NCBI RefSeq assembly: GCF_007828835.1
Contig: NZ_VIVL01000005.1
Span: 124,001-188,000, forward strand
Origin: Variovorax beijingensis
GTDB taxonomy: Bacteria; Pseudomonadota; Gammaproteobacteria; Burkholderiales; Burkholderiaceae_C
Length of the DNA stretch: 64,000 nucleotides
Direction of reading: 5' to 3'
A program made the translations under genes and the position numbers. Below the pieces are notes generated by a model. It saw nothing but the letters and a program-made list of their open reading frames with translations. It was not told the origin of the DNA and did not search any database. Shown here one piece after another: positions 55,056 through 63,139 of the stretch (positions within the stretch are counted from its first letter, which is position 1; each line of letters opens with the position of its first letter).

Positions 55056-55741
55056 AGGACCTCTCCTTCCTTGAGCACGCCGGCCGTGCGCAGCGCGCCG
55101 TTCAGCCACTTGGCCGCGGTGTCGCCTTCCTTGATCGCGGCAATGCGCGCGGCCTCGTCGCTGACCTTCCGGGCCGCCGCGGGCAGCAGCGCCTCGATCT
55201 TCTCGCGCTCCACCACCACCACGCCGTCGCCGTCGGCGATCACGAAGTCGCCCGCGCGCACCGTGACATCGCCGACCGAGACGGGATGCCCGATGCGCCC
55301 GGCGATGTTCTTGGTCGGGCCGTTCGGGTTGGTGCCCACGCAGAACACCGGGTAGTTCATCTCGTCGATCTCGAGGCTGTCGCGGCAGGCGCCGTCCATC
55401 ACCACGCCAGCGATGCCGAGCTTCTGGCAGGCCGTCATCATGATGGTGCCCATGAGCGCCGAGCCCTGGTCGCCCTTGCCGTCGATCACCAGCACGTCGC
55501 CGGGCCTGGCCATCGCGATGGCGGCATGGATCATCAGGTTGTCGCCGGGACGCACCTCGACCGTGAAGGCGGGGCCGGCGAGTTTCATGCGGGGGCGCAG
55601 CGCCTTGATGCGGCCGTGCATCGCGCCTCGGCGGCCGGCCACGTCGGCCAGGATGGCAGGCTGGAATTGCGCGGCTTGCGCCACGATGTGCGCGGGTACG
55701 CGCTCGAAATTGCGAATGATGTCGGGAGGGTTGGAGGACAT
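55052..55741 (-). CDS. RraA/LigK-like 4-hydroxy-2-oxoacid aldolase
   Basis: The 229-residue protein of the RraA-like fold has the conserved segments AMARPGDVLVIDGKGDQGSA, GIAGVVMDGACRDSLEI and VRAGDFVIADGDGVVVV. The Arg-Asp pair in ACRDS is the metal/substrate site of 4-hydroxy-4-methyl-2-oxoglutarate and 4-carboxy-4-hydroxy-2-oxoadipate aldolases. With LigI-like amidohydrolases in the same operon it recalls the end of the protocatechuate 4,5-cleavage pathway, but no ring-cleavage dioxygenase is present. ATG 55741 is preceded closely by GAGG. Confidence 0.88.
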   Translation of the reverse strand: MSSNPPDIIRNFERVPAHIVAQAAQFQPAILADVAGRRGAMHGRIKALRPRMKLAGPAFTVEVRPGDNLMIHAAIAMARPGDVLVIDGKGDQGSALMGTIMMTACQKLGIAGVVMDGACRDSLEIDEMNYPVFCVGTNPNGPTKNIAGRIGHPVSVGDVTVRAGDFVIADGDGVVVVEREKIEALLPAAARKVSDEAARIAAIKEGDTAAKWLNGALRTAGVLKEGEVL

Positions 55742-55782
55742 GGGCTTTCTTTCGGGGATGGAACAGGTAGGGGTGGACGGAC

Positions 55783-56778
55783 TCAGTCCATCCGGACGTC
55801 GGCGTCCTTGATGACCCGGCCCCACTTGGCGAGGTCGGATTTCTGCGTATCGGCAAGCTGCTGCGGCGTGCTGCCGACCAGCGTGATGCCGAGCCGGTCG
55901 GCCATGGCGGCAAGCTCGGCGTCTTTCAGGACGTGCACGATCTCCTTGTTGAGGCGCTGCACCACCGCTGCGGGCGTGCCAGCGGGGGCATAGACTGCCT
56001 GCCACTGCTCCACCACGAAGTCCTTGAAGCCCGCCTGGCCCATGGTCGGCACGTCGGGCAGGGCCTTGAGCCGCGCCGCCGAGGTCACGGCCAGTGCACG
56101 GAGCCGGCCGCCCTGGATGTGCGGCAGCGCCGCGGCCACTGGCGCGAACATGAAGCTCGCGTGGCCCGCGAGAACGTCCTGGAGGGCTGGCGTATCGCCC
56201 TTGTAGGGCACATGCGTCATGCGTGCGCCGGTCTGCAAACGCAGCAGTTCGCCCTGCATCTGCAAGATGGTGCCGGTGCCGCCCGAGGCGAAAGTCAATG
56301 CGTCGGGCCGGGCCTTGGCCTGCGCCACGAGTTCGCTCGCCGTGCGGAATGGCTGGCTGCTGCCAACCACCAGCACGTGCGGGATCGTTCCGATCAGCGC
56401 GACAGGCTCGAAGGCCTTGATCGGGTCGTACTGCATCTTCGGCACCAGGTTGGGCACGATGGCCTGCGGTCCGATCGAGGTTCCGAGCAGGGTGTAGCCG
56501 TCGGGCGCGGCCCTTGCGACGAAGGCGGAACCGATGGTGCCCGTGGCACCAGCCTTGTTGTCGACGACCAGCGTTGCGCCGAGCGACGCGCCCAGGCGCA
56601 AGGCAATCGCGCGGCCCAGGATATCCGTCGTGCCCCCCGGCGGATAGGGCACCACCCATGTCAAGGGCCGGCCAGCTGGCCAATCGCCCTGCGCCTTGGC
56701 AGGGGCTGTTGCAATGGCCAGAGGCGACAGGGCGATGGCGGCAAGTGCGCGCCGGCGGAACAGGGGGTACAGAGTCAT
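55783..56778 (-). CDS. Bug/TctC-type periplasmic receptor 3
   Basis: The 331-residue protein has an N-terminal signal with paired arginines (FRRRALAAIALSPLAIATAPA), so Tat export is possible. Landmarks are LTWVVPYPPGGTTDILGRAI, NKAGATGTIGSAFVA and HVPYKGDTPALQDVLAGHA. Its start overlaps the stop of the second amidohydrolase gene (ATGA). It is an orphan, like the other receptors here. Confidence 0.92.
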   Translation of the reverse strand: MTLYPLFRRRALAAIALSPLAIATAPAKAQGDWPAGRPLTWVVPYPPGGTTDILGRAIALRLGASLGATLVVDNKAGATGTIGSAFVARAAPDGYTLLGTSIGPQAIVPNLVPKMQYDPIKAFEPVALIGTIPHVLVVGSSQPFRTASELVAQAKARPDALTFASGGTGTILQMQGELLRLQTGARMTHVPYKGDTPALQDVLAGHASFMFAPVAAALPHIQGGRLRALAVTSAARLKALPDVPTMGQAGFKDFVVEQWQAVYAPAGTPAAVVQRLNKEIVHVLKDAELAAMADRLGITLVGSTPQQLADTQKSDLAKWGRVIKDADVRMD

Positions 56779-57683
56779 GATTGTCCTTTGCGGGGAGCGC
56801 GATCGAAGCCGTAGAGCACGGCCGGGTTGTCGACCAGCACGCGCCGCAGGGCAGCTGCGTCGCCGGCCCACTGCGCGAGCAGTTCCATCTGCTGGGCGTC
56901 GTCGGGCAGCGGTTGGTGACCCGCAGTGGCCGACGCATGGGGCCAGTCGCTTCCCCATACGACGCGCTCGGGAGCGGCCTGCAGGTAGCCGCGCGCCAGC
57001 GGCGCGACGTCGGCATAGGCTGGCGGGCCGGCTTCGCTCACGATGTAGCCGCCCGACAGCTTCACCCAGGCGCGGCCTGCGTCGAGCAGGCGATGGATCA
57101 GCCGATGGGCCGGATGCCGTCGTGCAAGCGACGGCGGGATGCGCCCCAGATGGTCGAAGACGAGGTGGACCGGCAATTGCAAGAGCCGGCTTTCGAGTGC
57201 AGCCAGCGCATCCGGCGCAGCCAGCAGTTGGAGGTGCCATCCGTACGGCGCTGCACGCGCCGCCAGCGCTTCGAGTTGCCGCGGCGAATTCGCGACCCCC
57301 AGCGAGAGGTTGAGGCGAATGCCGCGCACACCCGCGGCATGCAGCATCTGGAGTTCCGCATCACCGGCGAATTCGTCGATCACGGCGACGCCACGCGAAC
57401 CTTCGCCGTAGCCGGCCAGCGCCTGGCACATCGGGCGGTTGTCGGTGCCGTAGGTCGATGGCGTCACGAATACCACCCGTTCGGTCCCGGTGCGCTGCTG
57501 CAGTTGCCGATAGTCCGCGACGCTCGCGTCCGGCGGCATGAGTCGCGCGCCCGGCACGGCGGGAACGCGCCCGTCGTACACGTGCACGTGGCAATCGCAT
57601 GCACCAGCGGGCACGCGGACCTGCGTGCGGCCTTGTCCCGCAGAGAACGGTGCCGTCACCTTCTCTTCATCCAGCGTCTGCAT
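56775..57683 (-). CDS. LigI-like amidohydrolase, copy 2
   Basis: The 302-residue protein shares with copy 1 the start motif (CDCHVHVYD), an almost identical TPSTYGTDNRPMCQAL segment, LVFDHLGRIPPSL and VWGSDWPHA. The two copies are clearly homologous but differ along their length, so they may act on different lactones or consecutive intermediates. Its gene is wedged between receptor 4 and receptor 3 and overlaps the latter. Confidence 0.86.
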   Translation of the reverse strand: MQTLDEEKVTAPFSAGQGRTQVRVPAGACDCHVHVYDGRVPAVPGARLMPPDASVADYRQLQQRTGTERVVFVTPSTYGTDNRPMCQALAGYGEGSRGVAVIDEFAGDAELQMLHAAGVRGIRLNLSLGVANSPRQLEALAARAAPYGWHLQLLAAPDALAALESRLLQLPVHLVFDHLGRIPPSLARRHPAHRLIHRLLDAGRAWVKLSGGYIVSEAGPPAYADVAPLARGYLQAAPERVVWGSDWPHASATAGHQPLPDDAQQMELLAQWAGDAAALRRVLVDNPAVLYGFDRAPRKGQS

Positions 57684-57712
57684 GGCGAGTCTCGATCCGC
57701 GGCGACTTGTGG

Positions 57713-58723
57713 TCAATCGACCTTGGCGCCCGAGTCCTTGACGACCTTGCCCCAGCGCACGGTTTCTTCGCGGATGTAGGCGCCGAACTCTTCCGGCGTG
57801 CTGCCCTTCACCTCGGCACCCTGGCTCGCGAGCTTGCGCTTGACCTCGGGGTCCTGCAGCGCCTTGTTGAACGCCGCGTTGAGCTTGGCGACCACGTCCT
57901 TGGGCAGGCCGGCCGGGCCTGCGATGCCGAACCATGTGGCGGCCTCGAAGCCCTTGTAGCCCGACTCGTCCACCGTCGGCGTATCCGGGAGATCGGTCGT
58001 GCGCTTGCGCGAGGTGACGACGATCGGGCGCATCTTGCCGCTCTTGATGTGCCCGATCAGCGTGGGCACCGAGGACATGTACATCTGGATCTGGCCGCCG
58101 ATCAGGTCGGTCGATCCTTGCGCGGCGCCCTTGTAGGGCACATGGGTGAACCGGACGTTGGCGGTCTTCTGGAACAGCTCGGTCGCCAGGTGCGCCACCG
58201 TGCCGCTGCCCGAGCTCGCATAGTTGAGCGTCTCGGGCCTGGCCTTGGCCGCGGCCACCACGTCGGCCAGCGTCTTGTACGGCGAGTCGGCCGCCACCAC
58301 CAGCACCAGCGGCGCGCTGGCAACGAGGCCGACCGGTGTCAGGTCCTTTTCGGGGTTGTAGGGCAGCTTGGCGTAGAGCGTGGGATTGATCGCCAGGTTG
58401 CTGGTCTGGCCGAGCACCAGCGTGTAGCCGTCGGGCGCGGCCTTGGCGGCCGCATCGACCCCGAGGTTGCCGCCCGAGCCGGGCTTGTTGTCGATGACGA
58501 TCGACCAGCCGTTGCTGGTGGCGACCTTGTTGGCGACCTCACGCGCGATCAGGTCGGTGCCGCCGCCGGCCGGGAAGGGCACGATCAGCCGGATCGGCCG
58601 CGACGGATACGAGGCCTGCGCAAGAACCCCGGCGGGCGCGAGGAGGGTGGCGCCGGCAACCAGGCTTGCGGCGGCGATGGCGAGACGACGCGAAGCGCCG
58701 GCACGAAGCGGGAAAGAGGGCAT
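57713..58723 (-). CDS. Bug/TctC-type periplasmic receptor 4
   Basis: The 336-residue protein is the first structural gene of the operon. A long signal peptide (LAIAAASLVAGATLLAPAGV) precedes IRLIVPFPAGGGTDLIAREV, NKPGSGGNLGVDAAAKAA and THVPYKGAAQGSTDLIGG. It likely binds the primary growth substrate. The 135-bp gap to the LysR gene is where a LysR-controlled promoter would be expected. Confidence 0.92.
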   Translation of the reverse strand: MPSFPLRAGASRRLAIAAASLVAGATLLAPAGVLAQASYPSRPIRLIVPFPAGGGTDLIAREVANKVATSNGWSIVIDNKPGSGGNLGVDAAAKAAPDGYTLVLGQTSNLAINPTLYAKLPYNPEKDLTPVGLVASAPLVLVVAADSPYKTLADVVAAAKARPETLNYASSGSGTVAHLATELFQKTANVRFTHVPYKGAAQGSTDLIGGQIQMYMSSVPTLIGHIKSGKMRPIVVTSRKRTTDLPDTPTVDESGYKGFEAATWFGIAGPAGLPKDVVAKLNAAFNKALQDPEVKRKLASQGAEVKGSTPEEFGAYIREETVRWGKVVKDSGAKVD

Positions 58724-58858
58724 GAACTTGTCTCCAGTGGCCGAACTGCCCGGCCCTGTGAAGCGGGTCCGGTGCGTTCGATGGAGGCAAGTATTCGCGC
58801 TGGAGCTTCAACGGTCCAATCGATAATTTCTTGGAATCGATAAATGCCGCTTGGGGTA

Positions 58859-59758
58859 TCAGCGGGAACGGAAGCGACCGTGCTTGGACAGCAGCACCAC
58901 CAGGCGCTGCGCCGCCGGCGAGAGGTACCCGCTCTCGCGGTAGGTGACCACCATGCGGCGGCGCATGGTCACGCCCCGGACCTTCACCTCTCGCAGCGCC
59001 GCGCCCGAGCGGCCTTCCTGCAGGTGCAGCCGCGAGATGAAGCTCAGCAGGCCGGTCTCGGCGATCAGGCTCGGCAGCATCAGCAGCATCGTGCTTTCCA
59101 CCTGCACCTGGGGCCGCGGCAGGTGGCTGCGGTCGAAGGTCTGGTCCAGCCAGTCGCGCGTCGGCGCACCGGGCGGCTGCAGCACCCAGCGGTAGCCCGC
59201 CAGGTCCTTGAGCGTCGGCCTTGTCTTCTTGAAGATCTCGTGCGAACTGATTGCGGCCACGACGATCGGGTCTTCGGCAAGCAGCTTCGAGGTGAAGCCC
59301 GGCTCCTGCGTGCCCTCGGTGCCGACCATCAGGTCGATCTCGCCGGCCCGCAGCAGCGGCGTCAGGATGTCGCCCAGGGCGACTGTCGTGCGAAGCGTGA
59401 TGCCCGGCGCCTCGCCAATCAGTTCTCGTGCCGCCGGCGGCAGCAGAAACTGCGCGGCCGTGGGCACGATGCCGATGCGGATGTTGCCGGCCAGGCCGCG
59501 GCCGATGTCGCCGATCTCGCGGCGCGCGCTCTCCACGTCGAAGCGCGTGCGCTGCGCCCACTTGAGCAGGGCCTTGCCCGCGGCCGTGAGGCGGATGCCA
59601 CGCCCCGTTCGCTCGAACAGTGCCGCGCCACAGGCCTCCTCGAGACGCTTGACGCAGCTCGTCAGCGCGGGCTGGGTCCGGTGCAGCCGCTCGGACGCGC
59701 GGCCCATGTGCTCGAGTTCGGCAATGACCTCGAAATACTGCAGATCGCGCAGATCCAA
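58859..59758 (-). CDS. LysR-type regulator of the catabolic operon
   Basis: The 299-residue protein has an N-terminal winged helix (LQYFEVIAELEHMGRASERL) and a periplasmic-binding-protein-like effector domain (about 90-290; GNIRIGIVPTAAQFLLP). It is encoded on the same strand as the operon it precedes rather than divergently, which is less usual for LysR regulators. It probably senses a carboxylate or lactone intermediate. It ends 135 bp before the first receptor gene. Confidence 0.9.
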   Translation of the reverse strand: MDLRDLQYFEVIAELEHMGRASERLHRTQPALTSCVKRLEEACGAALFERTGRGIRLTAAGKALLKWAQRTRFDVESARREIGDIGRGLAGNIRIGIVPTAAQFLLPPAARELIGEAPGITLRTTVALGDILTPLLRAGEIDLMVGTEGTQEPGFTSKLLAEDPIVVAAISSHEIFKKTRPTLKDLAGYRWVLQPPGAPTRDWLDQTFDRSHLPRPQVQVESTMLLMLPSLIAETGLLSFISRLHLQEGRSGAALREVKVRGVTMRRRMVVTYRESGYLSPAAQRLVVLLSKHGRFRSR

Positions 59759-59820
59759 AATGTCTCCTGGTTTGCCCTTGCGCGACGCATGGCGCCAGCC
59801 CCTCGAGCGAATGATCCTGC

Positions 59821-59840
59821 CCCGTGCCGGCGGGCACGGG
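59821..59840 (-). terminator. Strong hairpin after the pentapeptide gene
   Basis: CCCGTGCC and GGCACGGG form a perfect 8-bp stem around GGCG. It lies 43 bp beyond the stop of the pentapeptide gene and before the LysR gene. No T tract follows on the minus strand. Confidence 0.45.
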
Positions 59841-59882
59841 CTGTTCGCAATATAGCGCCCCGCACCTTGGAAAGAAGGCGCG

Positions 59883-60377
59883 TCAGTTGATCCGCGCGTT
59901 GCGGAACTCCAGCTGCTCGAAATGGCTGCCCGTGAAGTCGACCTGCTCGCCGGACAGACCGTCGGCCTGCACGCTGGTTCCGGTGCAGCCCAGGATGGCG
60001 ACCCGGGTCCAGTGGCTGCTGTCGAAGTTCAGGGCATCCCACTGGCAGTTGCTGAACCGGCAGCCGCTGAGCCGGCTGTGCCGCAGCTGGGATCGAGAAA
60101 ACACGCAGCCGGTGAAGACGCAGTCGGTGAGCGCGATGCCTTCGAAGTCGCAGCCGGTGAAGTTGCAGCCCGTGAAGCCGCACGAGCGCCAGACGGCCTG
60201 CTTGAAGGTCGTGGCCGCGAAGCTGCTGCCAGCGAAAGTGGAATGGGCGAACTGGGCCAGGTCGAGATCGAGGCCGGCATAGGCCAGGCTGTCGGCCTGC
60301 CCGACCAGCCCCGCGGGCGCGCCTCCCGCGCCTTTGCGCCAGAGGTCGTGGTCGATGATGATTTTTTGGGAACTCAT
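59883..60377 (-). CDS. Pentapeptide-repeat protein
   Basis: The 164-residue protein is a right-handed beta-helix of five-residue units from about 45 to 160, seen as CGFTG, CNFTG, CDFEG, IALTD, CVFTG and CVFSR. The central Phe/Leu positions are regular and Cys is unusually common at the preceding position. The first 40 residues are not repetitive. Pentapeptide proteins include gyrase protectors and type VI secretion accessories. A small ORF ends 15 bp upstream and may belong to the same unit. The function is unknown. Confidence 0.85.
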   Translation of the reverse strand: MSSQKIIIDHDLWRKGAGGAPAGLVGQADSLAYAGLDLDLAQFAHSTFAGSSFAATTFKQAVWRSCGFTGCNFTGCDFEGIALTDCVFTGCVFSRSQLRHSRLSGCRFSNCQWDALNFDSSHWTRVAILGCTGTSVQADGLSGEQVDFTGSHFEQLEFRNARIN

Positions 60378-60392
60378 GATGGAAAAGAGAAC

Positions 60393-60539
60393 TCAGGCGC
60401 CATCAACTGGCATGAACAGATCGCCGGACGAGACCATGACGCGCGGAGCATTGTCCATGGTCTTCCACTGCACATTGGCTGCTGCTGGCTGTCCATGCGA
60501 CAAGCCTGCGCGCGTGCGCGCGCCACCGTGAATTGACAT
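60393..60539 (-). CDS. Small hypothetical protein upstream of the pentapeptide gene
   Basis: The protein has 48 residues from ATG 60539, which has GGGAGG four to five bases upstream. It begins MSIHGGARTRAGLS and ends VMVSSGDLFMPVDGA. No family is recognised. The strong ribosome-binding site and the 15-bp spacing to the pentapeptide gene support a real gene. A truncated PAAR-like or effector-associated protein of a type VI cluster is possible but unproven. Confidence 0.5.
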   Translation of the reverse strand: MSIHGGARTRAGLSHGQPAAANVQWKTMDNAPRVMVSSGDLFMPVDGA

Positions 60540-61094
60540 GGGCCCTCCCGTGGATGACCGTCTCTGCGGCAGGCGGTCCGTCGTTTGATTATGTACGTCC
60601 TGTTCGAGGCCGCTTAAGCACCCGAAAGTAGCAATGCATGCGACTGGGTGCGCCATGCGTGAACAAATGCACGCCGCAATGGGCCGGGCGAGTTTTGCGT
60701 CGTTGCGCCGCCAAGCCTGGCCGCTCATCGCACCGTCATCGACCTTTCACGTCGGGGAGCAATACTGCAGAAGATGCTCGTCGGCGCTGGTAGAGGTTGC
60801 CTTTGGCACCCACCTGCAGTGGGGGTCCTCGAGGCCGGCGGCATCTCATCGATCGCACATCGGGGCGATCACTGGACCAGCTCCGAAGCATCGCGTCGAC
60901 CCGCCTGCCGAAGTCGATCACCTCGCCCAAGACATCGACAAGGTCAGGATTCTGAGAGCCGCCGGATTGGTGGTCGCATTCGTTCCCGCACCTTCGCGAC
61001 CGTCGATGCTCCCGGGCATCGATATCGAGTCAAAAACCAAGCCCATGCGCATGTCCACCAACTTCCGAAAGACCGGACACACCGCGGTGATTCG
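60540..61094. other. Region without a recognisable gene
   Basis: These 555 bp lie between the small ORF and the zeta-toxin gene. Plus-strand frames are open across part of it (for example VDHLAQDIDKVRILRAAGL near 60910), but no family is recognised and no ribosome-binding site supports a start. It may be decayed DNA. Confidence 0.35.
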
Positions 61095-61742
61095 TCAGCC
61101 CAGCAGTTCGATCGCTGCCTGGACGATCGGCCGCGCCCAGGCCGGCGTGGCCGCGAGCGCGGCCAGGTCGCCCGGCTGCGGAAAGACGGGCTCGCCCGCG
61201 CTCAGCTCCAGCACCAGCACCGGGTCTGCGATGTCGCCGCCGGGCGGCGCCTCCGCGCTGTTGTCGAAGACCTGCAGCCGCGTGAGCTTGGGCAGCAGCT
61301 TGATGAGGTTGGCGCGCGATGCGATCCAGCGCTCGCGGATCTTGGCCTCGGGGATGTCGTGGCCGCCGCGCGCCACGCGCGCCCGCACGCGGGCGATGTG
61401 CTGCTCGGGCGAGGACAGCCCGCAGAAGATCATGACCACGTCGTGGCTCGATGCGGCGCGGGCGAGCAGCGCGGGAATGGTGCTCGCGCCCAGCGTGGTC
61501 TCGAAGGCATAGTTGGAGCCTTGCGCGATGGCCGCTTCCAGCCGTTCGCGGCCGAGGTTCCATGCGCGGGCGTTCGCCTCTTCGGGCGTGATCCCGAGCT
61601 GCGCGATGAGCTCCCGCGCGCAGGTGTCCGGGTTGAACCAGGTCAGGCCATGCTCGGCGAGCAGGGCGCCGCCGACCGAGCTCTTGCCCGCGCCGTTGAC
61701 GCCGGCCAGCACCAGGATGAATGGGCGCGTGGCCGCCGTCAT
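61095..61742 (-). CDS. Zeta-toxin-like kinase
   Basis: The 215-residue P-loop protein has Walker A GVNGAGKSS (14-22), followed by LTWFNPDTCARELI, which holds the substrate-binding Asp, and SNYAFETTLG, matching the conserved Glu segment of zeta toxins. Zeta toxins phosphorylate UDP-N-acetylglucosamine and block wall synthesis; chromosomal relatives can use other sugars. Its start shares one base with the stop of the antitoxin gene (TGATG), so the two are coupled. A housekeeping nucleotide kinase is less likely given this partner. Confidence 0.82.
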   Translation of the reverse strand: MTAATRPFILVLAGVNGAGKSSVGGALLAEHGLTWFNPDTCARELIAQLGITPEEANARAWNLGRERLEAAIAQGSNYAFETTLGASTIPALLARAASSHDVVMIFCGLSSPEQHIARVRARVARGGHDIPEAKIRERWIASRANLIKLLPKLTRLQVFDNSAEAPPGGDIADPVLVLELSAGEPVFPQPGDLAALAATPAWARPIVQAAIELLG

Positions 61743-62089
61743 CAGAAGGTGTCGCCCGCCTTCGGGCGGCGCCCGAGCTTGCCCTTGGCGGCAAACAGCT
61801 TGCCCATCTGCGCCGCCGCTTCCGGCTGCTGCAGCACGCCCAGTCGCACGTCGAAGCGGCGCCCGAGTTCGTCGAGCACCGACTGCTCGCGTGCCTTGAG
61901 CGCCTGCGCGTCTTCCACCAGCTGGTTGTAGGTGGCCGCGGTCAGCAGCACCATCTCCACCGTCGAATGGTTGGTCACGGCCAGGCTGCCGGTCTTCTGG
62001 ACCTGGCGGACCACGTCGCCCCAGCGGTTCTTGACGTGGGATGCGTTCTGGCGGGGCAGTTCATCGAGGTTGGGCAGGATGGCGGCCAT
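61742..62089 (-). CDS. Phd/YefM-type antitoxin
   Basis: The 115-residue protein has an N-terminal Phd/YefM DNA-binding fold (VKNRWGDVVRQVQKTGSLAV, then TNHSTVEMVLLTAATYNQLV). A charged, likely flexible C-terminal part should wrap the toxin. The start is supported by AAAGGAG. A promoter with an overlapping palindrome stands directly upstream, consistent with autorepression. Pairing of a Phd-type antitoxin with a zeta-type toxin differs from the classical epsilon/zeta pair. Confidence 0.85.
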   Translation of the reverse strand: MAAILPNLDELPRQNASHVKNRWGDVVRQVQKTGSLAVTNHSTVEMVLLTAATYNQLVEDAQALKAREQSVLDELGRRFDVRLGVLQQPEAAAQMGKLFAAKGKLGRRPKAGDTF

Positions 62090-62106
62090 GGTGTGCTCCT
62101 TTGAGT

Positions 62107-62139
62107 GCCATTATGGCAAAAATAGCAAAAATGGACAAA
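62107..62139 (-). promoter_or_regulatory. Promoter and operator of the toxin-antitoxin operon
   Basis: On the minus strand TTGTCC (62139-62134), seventeen bases, then CATAAT (62116-62111) form a good sigma-70 promoter. The -10 box lies inside the palindrome TGCCAT-T-ATGGCA (62107-62119), a likely binding site for the antitoxin. The spacer contains two copies of TTTTTGC. Confidence 0.6.
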
Positions 62140-62283
62140 ATGCCTGGAGGAAGCCATTTTCCGGCAATCCAGACGACCCTGCCGTCGCTCGGATTGATAT
62201 GGCGCAAGGCCCGCGCCGTCCGCGGGGCCTAAGGTCTGCGAATACGCCCGCACGTGGGCCGTATTTCCGAAGGAGCTTCCGCC

Positions 62284-63108
62284 ATGCAGACCCCGAAATC
62301 GATCCTCCTGCACCTCGACGGCTCGGCCCGCACGGCGGAACGCATCGCGCTTGCGCGCCGCCTGGCCGAGGCCTTCGATGCGCAGGTGACCGGCGCGCCG
62401 TGCACCCTGTCCACGCTCATGCGCTATCCGTTTGCGCTGGAAGGCGCCGCAGAGGCCGTGGCGATCATGCGGGAGGGCGACAAGGCCGCGTGGCAGAGGA
62501 TGTACGCGAGCTTCACGGCCCAGGCCGCCGGCTCGCCCCGCATGCACTGGACCGAACAGGAGCGCGACGCGCCATGGGGTTTCGCTCGCCGTGCGCTCTA
62601 CGCCGACCTGGTGATCCTGGGGCAGCGCAATCCCGAAGACCCCATGGCCTCCGAATTGCCCGGTGACTTCCTGCCGCACCTGCTGGTGGAAAGCGGGCGG
62701 CCCGCGCTGGTGCTGCCCTATGCGGGTCCGCTGGTTGCGGTGCCCGGCACCGTGCTGCTGGCATGGAAGGAAACCCCAGAGGCCGCGCGCGCGGTGTCGG
62801 CCGCGCTGCCCTGGCTGCGCGCCGCCTCGAAGGTGCATGCAGCCTGCTATGGCGAAGGCGCCGAAGCATCCTTGAAACAACTGCAGCGCTATCTTGCCGC
62901 TCAGGGGATTGCCGACGTCTCGCTGCATGCGGACGGCACCGGCGAGGGGGATGCCGGCAACAGGCTGCTGTCGATGGCCGCGGACCTGGGCGCGGACCTG
63001 CTCGTGATGGGCTGCTACGGCCACGGCCGGGCGCGCGAATGGATCCTGGGCGGCGCCACGCGCACGATGCTCGCGTCGATGACGCTGCCCGTGCTGATGT
63101 CGCACTGA
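62284..63108 (+). CDS. Universal stress protein, tandem UspA domains
   Basis: The 274-residue protein has ATG 62284 as start because it opens the first Usp strand (PKSILLHLDGS). Two Usp-like halves are present. The second ends with the ATP-binding pattern VMGCYGHGRAREWILGGATR and a closing MTLPVLMSH, while the first half has lost most of that motif. It is divergent from the toxin-antitoxin operon and 31 bp before a metallo-hydrolase gene that reads in the same direction. The protein is probably cytoplasmic and induced by energy or redox stress, as family knowledge suggests. Confidence 0.88.
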   Translation: MQTPKSILLHLDGSARTAERIALARRLAEAFDAQVTGAPCTLSTLMRYPFALEGAAEAVAIMREGDKAAWQRMYASFTAQAAGSPRMHWTEQERDAPWGFARRALYADLVILGQRNPEDPMASELPGDFLPHLLVESGRPALVLPYAGPLVAVPGTVLLAWKETPEAARAVSAALPWLRAASKVHAACYGEGAEASLKQLQRYLAAQGIADVSLHADGTGEGDAGNRLLSMAADLGADLLVMGCYGHGRAREWILGGATRTMLASMTLPVLMSH

Positions 63109-63139
63109 CGACGCACCGACCCCCCACGCAGGAGCAGCC

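Noticed and set aside
60634..61094. Plus-strand frames before the toxin-antitoxin operon
   Set aside because: They continue as antisense text through the zeta-toxin gene, have no ribosome-binding site and match no family.
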